A stretch of 7,509 bases of DNA from Bacillota bacterium (lineage in GTDB: Bacteria > Bacillota > Clostridia > Acetivibrionales > DSM-1351). Under the pieces are notes generated by a model. That model was not told where the DNA came from and ran no database searches. It saw only the letters and a program-made list of their open reading frames with translations. The translations under genes and the position numbers were made by a program. The stretch is from positions 1 to 7,509 of the forward strand of contig JAEZIV010000391.1 of NCBI GenBank assembly GCA_023436515.1. Direction: 5' to 3'. Shown here one piece after another: positions 1 through 6,799 of this stretch (within the stretch, counting starts at the first letter, position 1; the number at the start of each line of letters is the position of its first letter).

Positions 1-1759
1 TATTATATCCGGTGTGCGTGAGCGTGGTCTCGATATGCCTGTTTTATTGCGTTTTGAGAATTTGCTGGATTCACAGATTTCATTTCTAAATAACTCTTTT
101 AATGATGCAATAAACAAGCTAAATTACAAGGGGGCTTACAGAGGCGTTTACCCAATAAAGGTAAACCAGCAGCAGCAGGTGGTTGAAGAAGTGACTAGAT
201 TTGGTCAGCGGTATCACCATGGACTCGAGGTTGGAAGCAAGGCTGAATTGGTAGCTGCTTTATCGGTTATGAAGGATAAGGAAGCCTGCCTTATCTGTAA
301 CGGTTACAAGGATGAGGAGTTTATCGACTTGGGCCTATATGCGGTGAAAATGGGCTTTAAGTGCTTCTTTGTTATAGAAATACCCGGTGAGCTGGATATT
401 GTTTTGGAGAGGTCAAAGGCCTTAGGCATAAAGCCTAATATAGGTATAAGAATAAAGCTTTCTGCCAAGGCAGGAGGGCATTGGACGGAATCCGGCGGGG
501 ACAGAAGTATATTTGGACTAAACATGTCTCAGGTGATTGCAATGGTAGATGAGCTTAGAGAAAAGAACATGCTTGACTCCCTAAAGCTTCTTCACTATCA
601 TCTGGGCTCACAAATACCAAATATCAGAGACATACGTTCTGCAGTGCTTGAGGCAGCACGTGTCTATGCAGAGTTGGTTAAAGAGGGTGCTCCCATGGGC
701 TACCTTGACCTTGGTGGAGGACTTGCAGTTGACTATGACGGTTCAAATACAAATTACACCTGTAGTCGTAACTACACTGTTGAGGAGTATTGTACCGACA
801 TTGTAGAGGCTGTTATGACAACCTTGGATTCAAGTGACGTGGCTCATCCAATAATTGTGACAGAGTCAGGAAGAACTACGGTAGCCTATTATTCGGTGCT
901 GCTGTTCAATGTTCTTGATGTTGAGAAATTTGAGGAGCACGATATTCCGGATAAGCTGGAGGATAATACCTCAGAGCAGATAAAAAACCTCTTTGATGTC
1001 AATAAGAACGTCACTCAGAAGAATGTACAGGAATGCTATAATGATGCCCTTTATTACCGTGATGAAATACGTGACATGTTTAAGCATGGCAGGATAAGTC
1101 TCAGGGAACGTGCATTCTCAGAAAAAATATTCTGGAATACCATAAATCAGATAGCAAAGGAAAAGAAAAAGCTGAAAAATGCTCCACCTGATTTGGAGGA
1201 TATAGAAAGTGCAATAGCAGATATCTACTACTGCAATTTTTCTGTATTCCAATCAATTCCCGACAGCTGGGCAATTGATCAGCTATTCCCCATAATGCCG
1301 CTGCACAGGTTACTTGAGCTGCCCAAGCGAAACGCCGTCATTGCAGACATAACCTGTGACTGTGACGGAAAAATCGATCATTTTATTGATTTGCACGATG
1401 TAAGGAATACCTTGCCCCTCCATGAAATGAAAAATGGAGATGACTACTTTTTGGGTGTTTTTCTGGTGGGAGCCTACCAGGAAACCCTGGGTGATCTTCA
1501 CAATCTCTTTGGGGACACAAATGTAGTAAGTGTACGAATAAATGGTGATGGAACCTACGATCTGGTTAAGGAGCTCCATGGGGACAGTGTATCCGATGTA
1601 TTATCCTACGTGGAATTTGATCCTAAGGATATGCTGATAAGCTTCCGGGAAAAAGCAGAGGAGGCTATACGCAACGGTTTAATATGTGCCGGCGAAAGAC
1701 CTGAAATAATGAGGGCCTACGACAATGGACTACGTGGCTACACCTATTATGAAAGATAA
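1..1759 (+). CDS. speA: Biosynthetic arginine decarboxylase SpeA (5'-truncated by window edge)
   Basis: PLP-dependent fold-III enzyme converting L-arginine to agmatine and CO2, the first step of the arginine route to putrescine. The reading frame is open from base 2, and the GTG at 14 is an internal Val: upstream codons read in frame and the family has about 50 more N-terminal residues (usual length about 630-660; 585 codons are present here). Counting that GTG as residue 1, I see YPIKVNQ with the Schiff-base Lys at 49 (bases 158-160), SSGGD/E-type and HYHLGSQ motifs, the DLGGGLAVDYDGS phosphate-binding loop, VTESGR, and DITCDCDGKID with the catalytic Cys at 448. The C-terminal LRGYTYYER matches the family end. 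The helical insertion typical of SpeA (about 320-400) is present, which separates it from LysA and ornithine decarboxylase. It is followed by an intrinsic terminator and is convergent with the next gene. Its promoter lies outside the window. Family assignment is very secure. Confidence 0.96.
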   Translation, partial: IISGVRERGLDMPVLLRFENLLDSQISFLNNSFNDAINKLNYKGAYRGVYPIKVNQQQQVVEEVTRFGQRYHHGLEVGSKAELVAALSVMKDKEACLICNGYKDEEFIDLGLYAVKMGFKCFFVIEIPGELDIVLERSKALGIKPNIGIRIKLSAKAGGHWTESGGDRSIFGLNMSQVIAMVDELREKNMLDSLKLLHYHLGSQIPNIRDIRSAVLEAARVYAELVKEGAPMGYLDLGGGLAVDYDGSNTNYTCSRNYTVEEYCTDIVEAVMTTLDSSDVAHPIIVTESGRTTVAYYSVLLFNVLDVEKFEEHDIPDKLEDNTSEQIKNLFDVNKNVTQKNVQECYNDALYYRDEIRDMFKHGRISLRERAFSEKIFWNTINQIAKEKKKLKNAPPDLEDIESAIADIYYCNFSVFQSIPDSWAIDQLFPIMPLHRLLELPKRNAVIADITCDCDGKIDHFIDLHDVRNTLPLHEMKNGDDYFLGVFLVGAYQETLGDLHNLFGDTNVVSVRINGDGTYDLVKELHGDSVSDVLSYVEFDPKDMLISFREKAEEAIRNGLICAGERPEIMRAYDNGLRGYTYYER

Positions 1760-1786
1760 TAGTGTGCCGCCTTGAACACTATGAAG

Positions 1787-1821
1787 AAAGAGGGGAGCCC
1801 TTTTGGGCTATCCTCTTTTTT
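1787..1821 (+). terminator. Intrinsic terminator after speA, possibly shared with the convergent gene
   Basis: Left arm 1787-1800 pairs with right arm 1805-1818 around a TTTT loop. There is one G/A mismatch and one G-U pair, and six or seven T follow to 1821. It starts 28 bases after the speA stop. Read on the minus strand, the same stem is followed only by the weaker tail TTTCTTC, so it may also serve the minus-strand gene ending at 1873, with less certainty. Confidence 0.88.
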
Positions 1822-1839
1822 CGGTGCATGTCATAAGCT

Positions 1840-1859
1840 GTTAAAGTCCGTTAAAGTCC
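1840..1859. repeat. Tandem 10-bp direct repeat (GTTAAAGTCC x2)
   Basis: Two exact adjacent copies of GTTAAAGTCC (1840-1849 and 1850-1859), followed by a partial third unit (TTAAAC). It lies in the 113-bp gap between the two convergent genes. AGTCCT at 1855-1860 can also pair with AGGACT at 1875-1880 across the stop codon of the minus-strand gene. I see no function; slippage during replication is the simplest explanation. Confidence 0.6.
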
Positions 1860-1872
1860 TTAAACAAAGAAA

Positions 1873-3735
1873 CTAGGACTCTTCATCAGCTATATATGCA
1901 TTATTATTTTTTAATGATATTTCTTCAAGCTCAATATAAGGCTCCAGTTGATGTGTTCGAGCCGTAACAACCACATCTGAATCATTTCTTGGTCCAAGCC
2001 AGGAGTTTTCCATAAGTTTTACAGTAGCGCCGTCAATTTTAATTCCAACCCGTACATCGGAGATGTTGTTTGCAGCTACAACTCCTTTTGATGCTTCCAT
2101 TAAGTGAATAGCTGTGTCCAATGAACTGATCCTGTTGTTTTCAATAATAAAGTTATCGGCTCCGTCCTCTACCGCGGTTATGCCTGCCAACAATTGCGGG
2201 GTTATTGTCTTTTTCGGTCCTGACAGGTTACAGTTTATTATTTTGGCATCTGAGGATATAATTCTGACAAGCTCGGTTGGCCGACGTTCTAAATTAGATA
2301 TTGTTATTCCATTGAGACTGACAGCCGGCGCATTTATAATAAATGGTATGGAATCAGTCGTGGGAATAATAGTTGGATTGTCAACACCCAAAAGGGTAAC
2401 CCCTATTTTTGTAATATTTATGGTATTTGCTATTTCAAAGGTACCGGAAAGGTGGATTGTTCCACCTGCTTCAACTGCACAAAGAGCCTCCTCAATGGTT
2501 CCCAAAGGATGTAGCGGATTGCCCGCTCCATCAGACGCGCCAGCTTCAACGTATATATTTGCAGTATCAACAGAGGCATCCAGAGCCTCGCTCAAAACAG
2601 CTTGGATTGCTGCAGTACCGGAATATCCTGAAAAAGGGCGTTTGGTTAATAATGCCGATAGGACACCCGACTGCTGTTTCTCAGAGATACTATAAAAGTC
2701 CTCCAAATCCAAATCCAGCTCAGAATGTGTTACAGCTGCTCTCAACTCCTCTTCAGTTTGTGACTGGTTAACGGCAGTCAGCAGAGCTGCCGGCTCCTGA
2801 AGGGGCCCCAGCTTCATAATAAGTACTGAAGCTGTAACTATAGTCTTATTTACATCAGAGTAATTGCTCAGTGTGACAGGATTATTACCCTTATAGTTTC
2901 TTAAAGTCAGTTGATCATCCTTTTGTGCACTTAAAATAGTCATTCCTGTATTTGTTGATCCTTCAGACGGGCATATACCATAAGCTGAACCGGGAACTAA
3001 GGTGTTATTTCTGTATAGGGCAAATTGGTTGGGTGTCTGACCTGCAACCGAGTACCAAATTCCATAGGTGCCGTCTTCCACAATATTAATTGAGCAACTA
3101 CCGTCAGTATGTTCTATGCTGTTTAGAAAACCATTGTCACTAAAGGGAACATTTTCGCCAGGTGCTATTGTTTCGCTTCCTGTATTATAAACATAGCCAT
3201 ATACACCCTCTGCTACAGGCTGAATGTCGGAATAATCCAATATAAGCTTTGGAAAATAGGGTTCCCATCCGATGCTATCGCTTCCAAATTGAACAAGGGC
3301 TTTGCTGTCAGAGCTTGCTAATGCAATACCAAAATTTTCTGAAGCACCACTTAGCCAAGCATTAACGAGCTGAGTTATATCTACCTGAACAGTATTATAT
3401 TGGTCATGGCAATTTATTTTAGCATATGCTGAGACTGGCTCCAGCTCAGGTAGGGTAGCATATGTTACATGAAAGGCATCAAAGTGTTGGGTTACTCTGT
3501 TGACAAGTATATTGCTGACATCACCTCCTGCGTACTCTATGACCGATAAATTAAGTAATGCACTGTCTACCTTATGTGTTGCAACCGCAGTAAAATCAAA
3601 TTTTAGAAAGCTTATACAGGTACCAAAGGCTTTGTCAGTGCCGGTATATAACAGTGGATAAAATGAGAAGTTATTATTTGGCTGAGCTGATGCTACAAAA
3701 GTATTCTGAGCTGCCGTCAGTATTACTGAAGACAT
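1873..3735 (-). CDS. Multidomain spore-surface-like protein: DNRLRE + BclA-C/TNF-like + helical repeat + beta-helix
   Basis: A 620-residue product (621 codons with stop). I start at the second of two close in-frame ATGs (3733-3735), because the AGAGGGG SD sits 7 bases from it but only 1 base from the upstream ATG (3739-3741). Residues about 3-170 resemble the DNRLRE/CBM96-type beta-sandwich: an N-terminal strand ILTAAQNTFVAS, a middle VDSALLNLSV, then VQVDITQLVNAWLSG and a closing PKLILDYSD. Residues about 175-310 match the C-terminal jelly-roll of BclA-type exosporium proteins: YVYNTGSETIAPGENVPF, NQFALYRNNTLVPGSAYG, QLTLRNYKG and a final SVLIMKL. Residues about 313-386 are a helical repeat of the 'ELRAAV...LDLDLEDFYSIS...LLTKRPFSGYS' type seen in Firmicutes surface proteins. 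Residues about 392-605 read as a DUF1565/pectate-lyase-like right-handed beta-helix (TIEEALCAVEAGGTIHLSG, then FIIENNRISS and VVAANNISD rungs). There is no signal peptide, LPXTG or S-layer homology motif. Together with the BclA-like part, this suggests deposition on the spore surface from the mother cell. That role is inference; a catalytic role on polysaccharide is possible but no lyase active site is recognisable. Confidence 0.85.
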   Translation of the reverse strand: MSSVILTAAQNTFVASAQPNNNFSFYPLLYTGTDKAFGTCISFLKFDFTAVATHKVDSALLNLSVIEYAGGDVSNILVNRVTQHFDAFHVTYATLPELEPVSAYAKINCHDQYNTVQVDITQLVNAWLSGASENFGIALASSDSKALVQFGSDSIGWEPYFPKLILDYSDIQPVAEGVYGYVYNTGSETIAPGENVPFSDNGFLNSIEHTDGSCSINIVEDGTYGIWYSVAGQTPNQFALYRNNTLVPGSAYGICPSEGSTNTGMTILSAQKDDQLTLRNYKGNNPVTLSNYSDVNKTIVTASVLIMKLGPLQEPAALLTAVNQSQTEEELRAAVTHSELDLDLEDFYSISEKQQSGVLSALLTKRPFSGYSGTAAIQAVLSEALDASVDTANIYVEAGASDGAGNPLHPLGTIEEALCAVEAGGTIHLSGTFEIANTINITKIGVTLLGVDNPTIIPTTDSIPFIINAPAVSLNGITISNLERRPTELVRIISSDAKIINCNLSGPKKTITPQLLAGITAVEDGADNFIIENNRISSLDTAIHLMEASKGVVAANNISDVRVGIKIDGATVKLMENSWLGPRNDSDVVVTARTHQLEPYIELEEISLKNNNAYIADEES

Positions 3736-3742
3736 TATCATT

Positions 3743-3751
3743 CCCCTCTTT
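3743..3751 (-). promoter_or_regulatory. Ribosome binding site that decides the start of the spore-surface-like gene
   Basis: On the minus strand the sequence reads AAAGAGGGG, then A, then ATG ATA ATG. GAGGGG lies 1 base from the first ATG and 7 bases from the second. The second spacing is the productive one, so translation most likely begins at 3735. Confidence 0.7.
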
Positions 3752-4078
3752 CATTGTATTATTTTTGAGTAGAAGCCTACTTTACATAATACTGTTTTAC
3801 ATATTTAATTGTTACAAAATGCTGGTGCATATAGTAATTTGAGCTGGGAACTTGTTAATTAAACAAAGGAAAGCTTATTGTCCGGGTTATTGGTATTCTA
3901 TAAAAAGCCTCAGCAAGCTATGCCTATACACCCTTTGATTACATCCTGAGCGGAATGAAAATACTAAAACTACGCATACTAATCTCAATCAGCGTCCTGT
4001 GATATCCTTTGAAATATTGAGTATTTTGAAGCATTTAGTATCCTTATTAGGAATAAAATAGAATATTTTCGAAATTTA

Positions 4079-4107
4079 TTGATTTTTTGATGTTTTTTTT
4101 GTATAAT
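4079..4107 (+). promoter_or_regulatory. Sigma-A promoter for the spermidine gene pair
   Basis: TTGATT (4079-4084) and a perfect TATAAT (4102-4107) are separated by exactly 17 bases with a T-rich spacer. Transcription would start near 4114, giving a leader of about 75 bases before the synthase start. This is the strongest promoter match in the window. Confidence 0.78.
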
Positions 4108-4124
4108 CACGCTTGTATTATTTG

Positions 4125-4173
4125 CCGGCAGGAAGTTGTCGGATAGGATTTTTATCGCTGCTTATTAGCAGCG
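4125..4173 (+). promoter_or_regulatory. Two stem-loops in the leader of the carboxyspermidine synthase gene
   Basis: A 5-bp stem CCGGC (4125-4129) / GTCGG (4138-4142, one G-U pair) is followed by a perfect 6-bp stem CGCTGC (4156-4161) / GCAGCG (4168-4173) with loop TTATTA. The second stem ends 4 bases before the GGAGG SD. There is no U-tract, so neither is a terminator. A role in translation control or mRNA stability is conceivable. It matches no riboswitch class that I recognise. Confidence 0.45.
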
Positions 4174-4177
4174 GAAT

Positions 4178-4182
4178 GGAGG
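4178..4182 (+). promoter_or_regulatory. Ribosome binding site that decides the start of the synthase gene
   Basis: GGAGG lies 3 bases from the ATG at 4186 and 6 bases from the adjacent in-frame ATG at 4189. The second spacing is better and gives MGKALIIGAGG, the usual beginning for this family. Confidence 0.7.
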
Positions 4183-4188
4183 TTAATG

Positions 4189-5388
4189 ATGGGAAAGGCT
4201 TTGATTATTGGAGCAGGCGGTGTTGCAAATGTTGTAATTCATAAATGCTGCCAGAACCCTGATGTATTTGAGGAGATATGTATAGCCAGCAGGACAGTTG
4301 AAAAGTGTGACGCCATAAAAGCAAAGCTGGAGGGTGGAAAGACAAAAATCCAGACTGCTCAGGTGGATGCAGACAACACCGAAATGGTTATTGAGCTAAT
4401 AAATAAGTTTAAACCCGATATGGTAATAAATGTTGCTCTTCCTTATCAGGATTTAACTATAATGGATGCATGCCTGGCAACAGGTGTACATTACCTGGAT
4501 ACTGCAAACTATGAACCACCGGAAATACCAAAGTTTGAGTACAAGTGGCAGTGGGCATACAAGGAGCGCTTTGAAAAGGCGGGTATCATGGCTTTGCTGG
4601 GAAGCGGCTTTGACCCTGGAGTTACAAGCGTATTCTGCGCTTATGCTCAAAAGCATTATTTTGACGAAATACACTATATTGACATAGTTGATGCCAACGC
4701 AGGGGATCATGGCTATCACTTTGCAACCAACTTCAACCCCGAGATCAATATCCGTGAAATAACCGCTCCCGGCAGTTACTGGGAGAACGGGGAATGGGTT
4801 GAAACAGAACCTCTGGAGATTAAGAAGGTTTATGATCTTCCTGAAATAGGACCAAAGGACATATACCTCCTTCACCATGAGGAAATAGAATCTTTGGCAG
4901 TTAATATAAAGGGAGTTAAAAGAATTAGATTCTGGATGACCTTCTCGGAGAAATACCTCACCCACTTAAGGGTGCTTGAAAATGTAGGGATGACATCCAT
5001 CGAGCCTATTGATTTTGAAGGTAAGAAGATAATTCCACTTCAGTTCCTTAAGGCAGTTCTGCCGGATCCAGGTTCACTTGGACCCAGAACAAAGGGAAAG
5101 ACCAATATAGGCTGTATCATTCAGGGAATAAAGGATGGAAAGCCAAGGACTTATTATGTATACAACGTATGTGTTCATGAAGAATGCTATGCGGAGGTAG
5201 GCTCCCAGGCAATTTCATATACCACCGGTGTTCCGGCAATGATTGGTGCCATGATGATGCTAAAGGGTATCTGGATGAAGCCTGGAGTGTACAATGTTGA
5301 GGAATTTGATCCGGATCCGTTTATGGAGGCACTGAATAAACACGGCCTTCCTTGGAAGGAAGATTTCTCTCCAAGGCTTCTTGATTAA
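4189..5388 (+). CDS. Carboxynorspermidine/carboxyspermidine synthase (dehydrogenase; saccharopine dehydrogenase-like)
   Basis: Cytosolic NADPH-dependent enzyme that reductively condenses L-aspartate semialdehyde with putrescine (or 1,3-diaminopropane) to carboxyspermidine (or carboxynorspermidine). The 399 residues match the usual family length of about 400. The N-terminus is a Rossmann dinucleotide site, ALIIGAGGVANVV, followed by VINVALPYQDLTIMDACL and the conserved GVHYLDTANYE. Mid-protein LLGSGFDPGVTSVFCAYA and DANAGDHGYHFATNFNPEINIRE are characteristic of this subfamily rather than of lysine-pathway saccharopine dehydrogenase. The C-terminal half carries YVYNVCVHEECY and TGVPAMIGAMMM. 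The decarboxylase for its product follows 133 bases downstream on the same strand, which makes the assignment strong. Whether the natural amine is putrescine or diaminopropane cannot be read from sequence; putrescine is more likely next to speA. The family is sometimes annotated as 'saccharopine dehydrogenase' or Lys1. Confidence 0.93.
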   Translation: MGKALIIGAGGVANVVIHKCCQNPDVFEEICIASRTVEKCDAIKAKLEGGKTKIQTAQVDADNTEMVIELINKFKPDMVINVALPYQDLTIMDACLATGVHYLDTANYEPPEIPKFEYKWQWAYKERFEKAGIMALLGSGFDPGVTSVFCAYAQKHYFDEIHYIDIVDANAGDHGYHFATNFNPEINIREITAPGSYWENGEWVETEPLEIKKVYDLPEIGPKDIYLLHHEEIESLAVNIKGVKRIRFWMTFSEKYLTHLRVLENVGMTSIEPIDFEGKKIIPLQFLKAVLPDPGSLGPRTKGKTNIGCIIQGIKDGKPRTYYVYNVCVHEECYAEVGSQAISYTTGVPAMIGAMMMLKGIWMKPGVYNVEEFDPDPFMEALNKHGLPWKEDFSPRLLD

Positions 5389-5425
5389 TAAAAGCTTTTA
5401 TAGCTTTGTTGCACATTAACTATAG

Positions 5426-5475
5426 GGATACGCCGCTGACTCACTTTTAATTTACTGTGAAGCAGCGGCGTATTC
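5426..5475 (+). other. Intercistronic hairpin with long perfect stem
   Basis: ATACGCCGCTG (5428-5438) is the exact reverse complement of CAGCGGCGTAT (5463-5473). One G-U and one G-C pair extend the stem to 13 bp (5426-5475). Inside, TCAC (5441-5444) can pair with GTGA (5457-5460). The stem is GC-rich in an AT-rich spacer and no T-run follows, so it does not look like a simple intrinsic terminator. An mRNA-processing or stability element, or a regulatory RNA structure between the two spermidine genes, is possible. Confidence 0.7.
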
Positions 5476-5480
5476 ATAAT
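5451..5480 (+). promoter_or_regulatory. Possible internal promoter for nspC
   Basis: TTTACT (5451-5456, 4 of 6 consensus) and CATAAT (5475-5480, 5 of 6) are separated by 18 bases. This would start transcription near 5487, about 35 bases before the nspC start. The right arm of the hairpin falls in the spacer. The match is only moderate and may be chance. Confidence 0.3.
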
Positions 5481-5521
5481 AGGCTGATAGAATTTTCATT
5501 TAACGAGAACGGAGGTAAGCT

Positions 5522-6664
5522 ATGTTTGATATAGATGTAAATAAATTGCCCACACCCTGCTATATTGTTGATGAAAGGCTTCTCATAAAAAATCTGGAGC
5601 TCCTTGATTCTATACAAAAGCGCACAGGCTGTAAAATTTTACTTGCGCAAAAGGGTTTTTCCATGCACTCTGTATATCCTCTTATAGGAAAATATCTGAA
5701 GGGCGTCACCTCCAGCTCACTTTTCGAAGCAAGATTGGGCTACGAAAAAATGGGCAAGGAGGTTCATGTATATGCTCCGGCATATGTGGAAGAGGATTTT
5801 GAGGAAGTACTCAAATATTCAGACCATATAGTATTCAATTCCTTCAATCAATGGAACAAGTATAAGCAAAGGGTAATAAATTATCCCGGCAAAAGAATAG
5901 AATGCGGTCTTCGTATCAACCCGGAGTATTCTGAACAGGAACATGCCATATATGACCCCTGCTCTACATACTCAAGACTCGGAATAACAGAAAGAAATTT
6001 CAGACCTGACGAGCTGGAGGGCATAGACGGACTTCACTTCCATACCCTGTGTGAACAGAACTCAGATACTCTTGAAAGGACAGCCAAAGTGGTTGACGAA
6101 AAGTTCGGACAATATATCAAGAGTATGAAATGGTTGAATTTTGGCGGTGGACATCATATAACCAGACCTGATTACGATGTTGAAACATTGATTAGAACAA
6201 TTACTTTCTTTAAGGATAAATATGGAGTAGAGGTATACCTGGAGCCGGGAGAGGCTATTGCACTAAATACAGGTTACCTTGTTGGCAAGGTGCTGGACAT
6301 TGTAGAAAATGCTATGAACATTGCAATTCTTGACACCTCCGCTGCCTGCCACATGCCAGATGTATTAGAGATGCCTTATAGACCAAATATAATTAAAGCA
6401 GGTCAGCCCGGTGAGAAGAAATACACCTACAGGCTTGGAGGGCACACCTGCCTTGCAGGGGATATAATAGGTGACTATTCCTTTGACAGTCCTCTAAAGC
6501 CGGGTGATAGGCTGGTGTTCTGCGATATGGCACATTATACCATGGTTAAGAATAACACCTTTAATGGTGTGAATCTTCCTGCAATAGCTATGTATTCAGA
6601 ACAAGAAGGAATAAAAATTATTAAAGAGTTTAGCTACAGTGATTTTGAAGGAAGATTGTCCTGA
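5522..6664 (+). CDS. nspC: Carboxynorspermidine/carboxyspermidine decarboxylase
   Basis: PLP-dependent fold-III decarboxylase that removes CO2 from carboxyspermidine to give spermidine (or norspermidine from carboxynorspermidine), the last step of the SAM-independent polyamine route. The 380 residues fit the family. The N-terminus begins with LPTPCYIVDE; the Schiff-base Lys is 44 in LLAQKGFSM. GLHFHTLCEQ and NFGGGHHITRPDYD form the cofactor-binding region. EPGE has its first Glu at 241. The family signature AACHMPDVLEMPYRP contains Cys 276, and GGHTCLAGDIIGDYSF has the likely catalytic Cys 310, in the position equivalent to the Cys of diaminopimelate decarboxylase. The SD GGAGG (5511-5515) is 6 bases before ATG. 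It lies 133 bases after the synthase stop and probably shares its transcript, with a possible extra promoter in the gap. A strong terminator ends the unit. Substrate choice (carboxyspermidine or carboxynorspermidine) is not resolvable by eye. Confidence 0.95.
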   Translation: MFDIDVNKLPTPCYIVDERLLIKNLELLDSIQKRTGCKILLAQKGFSMHSVYPLIGKYLKGVTSSSLFEARLGYEKMGKEVHVYAPAYVEEDFEEVLKYSDHIVFNSFNQWNKYKQRVINYPGKRIECGLRINPEYSEQEHAIYDPCSTYSRLGITERNFRPDELEGIDGLHFHTLCEQNSDTLERTAKVVDEKFGQYIKSMKWLNFGGGHHITRPDYDVETLIRTITFFKDKYGVEVYLEPGEAIALNTGYLVGKVLDIVENAMNIAILDTSAACHMPDVLEMPYRPNIIKAGQPGEKKYTYRLGGHTCLAGDIIGDYSFDSPLKPGDRLVFCDMAHYTMVKNNTFNGVNLPAIAMYSEQEGIKIIKEFSYSDFEGRLS

Positions 6665-6692
6665 TAGTTATAAAATCAAAATTGCATTAACC

Positions 6693-6724
6693 AAGAATTC
6701 AGCCACTCGGTTGGATTCTTTTTT
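6693..6724 (+). terminator. Intrinsic terminator after nspC
   Basis: A 12-bp uninterrupted stem (6693-6704 with 6709-6720, two G-U pairs) has a 4-base ACTC loop and is followed by a T-run through 6724. It lies 28 bases after the nspC stop. It closes the spermidine transcription unit and separates it from the aldo/keto reductase gene. Confidence 0.9.
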
Positions 6725-6799
6725 GATTGTCGGAGAAGGTAATGTATTCTGTGCAAATAATGAGCATTGGAACGCAGTTGAATATAGGCATCTTTGTTC

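Larger units (their letters stand above)
3736..4188. other. AT-rich divergent intergenic region, no gene seen
   Basis: About 450 bases between two divergently oriented start codons. The right end holds a good plus-strand promoter (4079-4107) and a structured leader. Near the left gene there are only short inverted repeats: AGTAG/CTACT around 3769-3782, and TTGTT/AACAA at about 3853-3867, which could be an operator. No open frame of convincing length or with an SD is present, and I see no tRNA, riboswitch core or mobile-element end. The middle (about 3900-4070) shows nothing I can name. Confidence 0.6.

Noticed and set aside
14..16. GTG as the start codon of arginine decarboxylase
   Set aside because: The frame is open to the window edge, upstream codons continue the family's sequence, and the family has about 50 more N-terminal residues, so this is an internal Val in a truncated gene.
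2114..2771. Plus-strand open frames of 193 and 114 codons inside the surface-protein gene
   Set aside because: They overlap each other and lie antisense to a well-supported multidomain gene. Their translations show no recognisable domain, and I see no convincing SD.
3752..3763. Minus-strand AATACAAT as a sigma-E -10 box for the surface gene
   Set aside because: A transcript from it would begin almost at the SD, and there is no good -35 element at the right distance.
3831..3858. Minus-strand TTAACA - 16 bp - TACTAT as a promoter for the surface gene
   Set aside because: The -35 fits but the -10 matches only 4 of 6, and a sporulation sigma factor is more likely for this gene, so it is too weak to annotate.
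3904..4002. 32-codon open stretch in the divergent gap as a gene remnant
   Set aside because: It has no start codon near its beginning and no SD, it is too short, and I recognise no protein family in it.
4453..4965. Minus-strand 170-codon open frame inside the synthase gene
   Set aside because: It is antisense to a clear enzyme gene, with no SD, and its composition is typical of a shadow frame.
5389..5400. TAAAAGCTTTTA palindrome right after the synthase stop as a terminator
   Set aside because: It is a perfect palindrome with no loop and is AT-rich, so it cannot form a stable terminator hairpin.
5426..5475. Intercistronic hairpin as an intrinsic terminator separating the spermidine genes
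   Set aside because: No T-run follows the stem on the plus strand, the loop is large, and the two genes act in consecutive steps and are likely cotranscribed.
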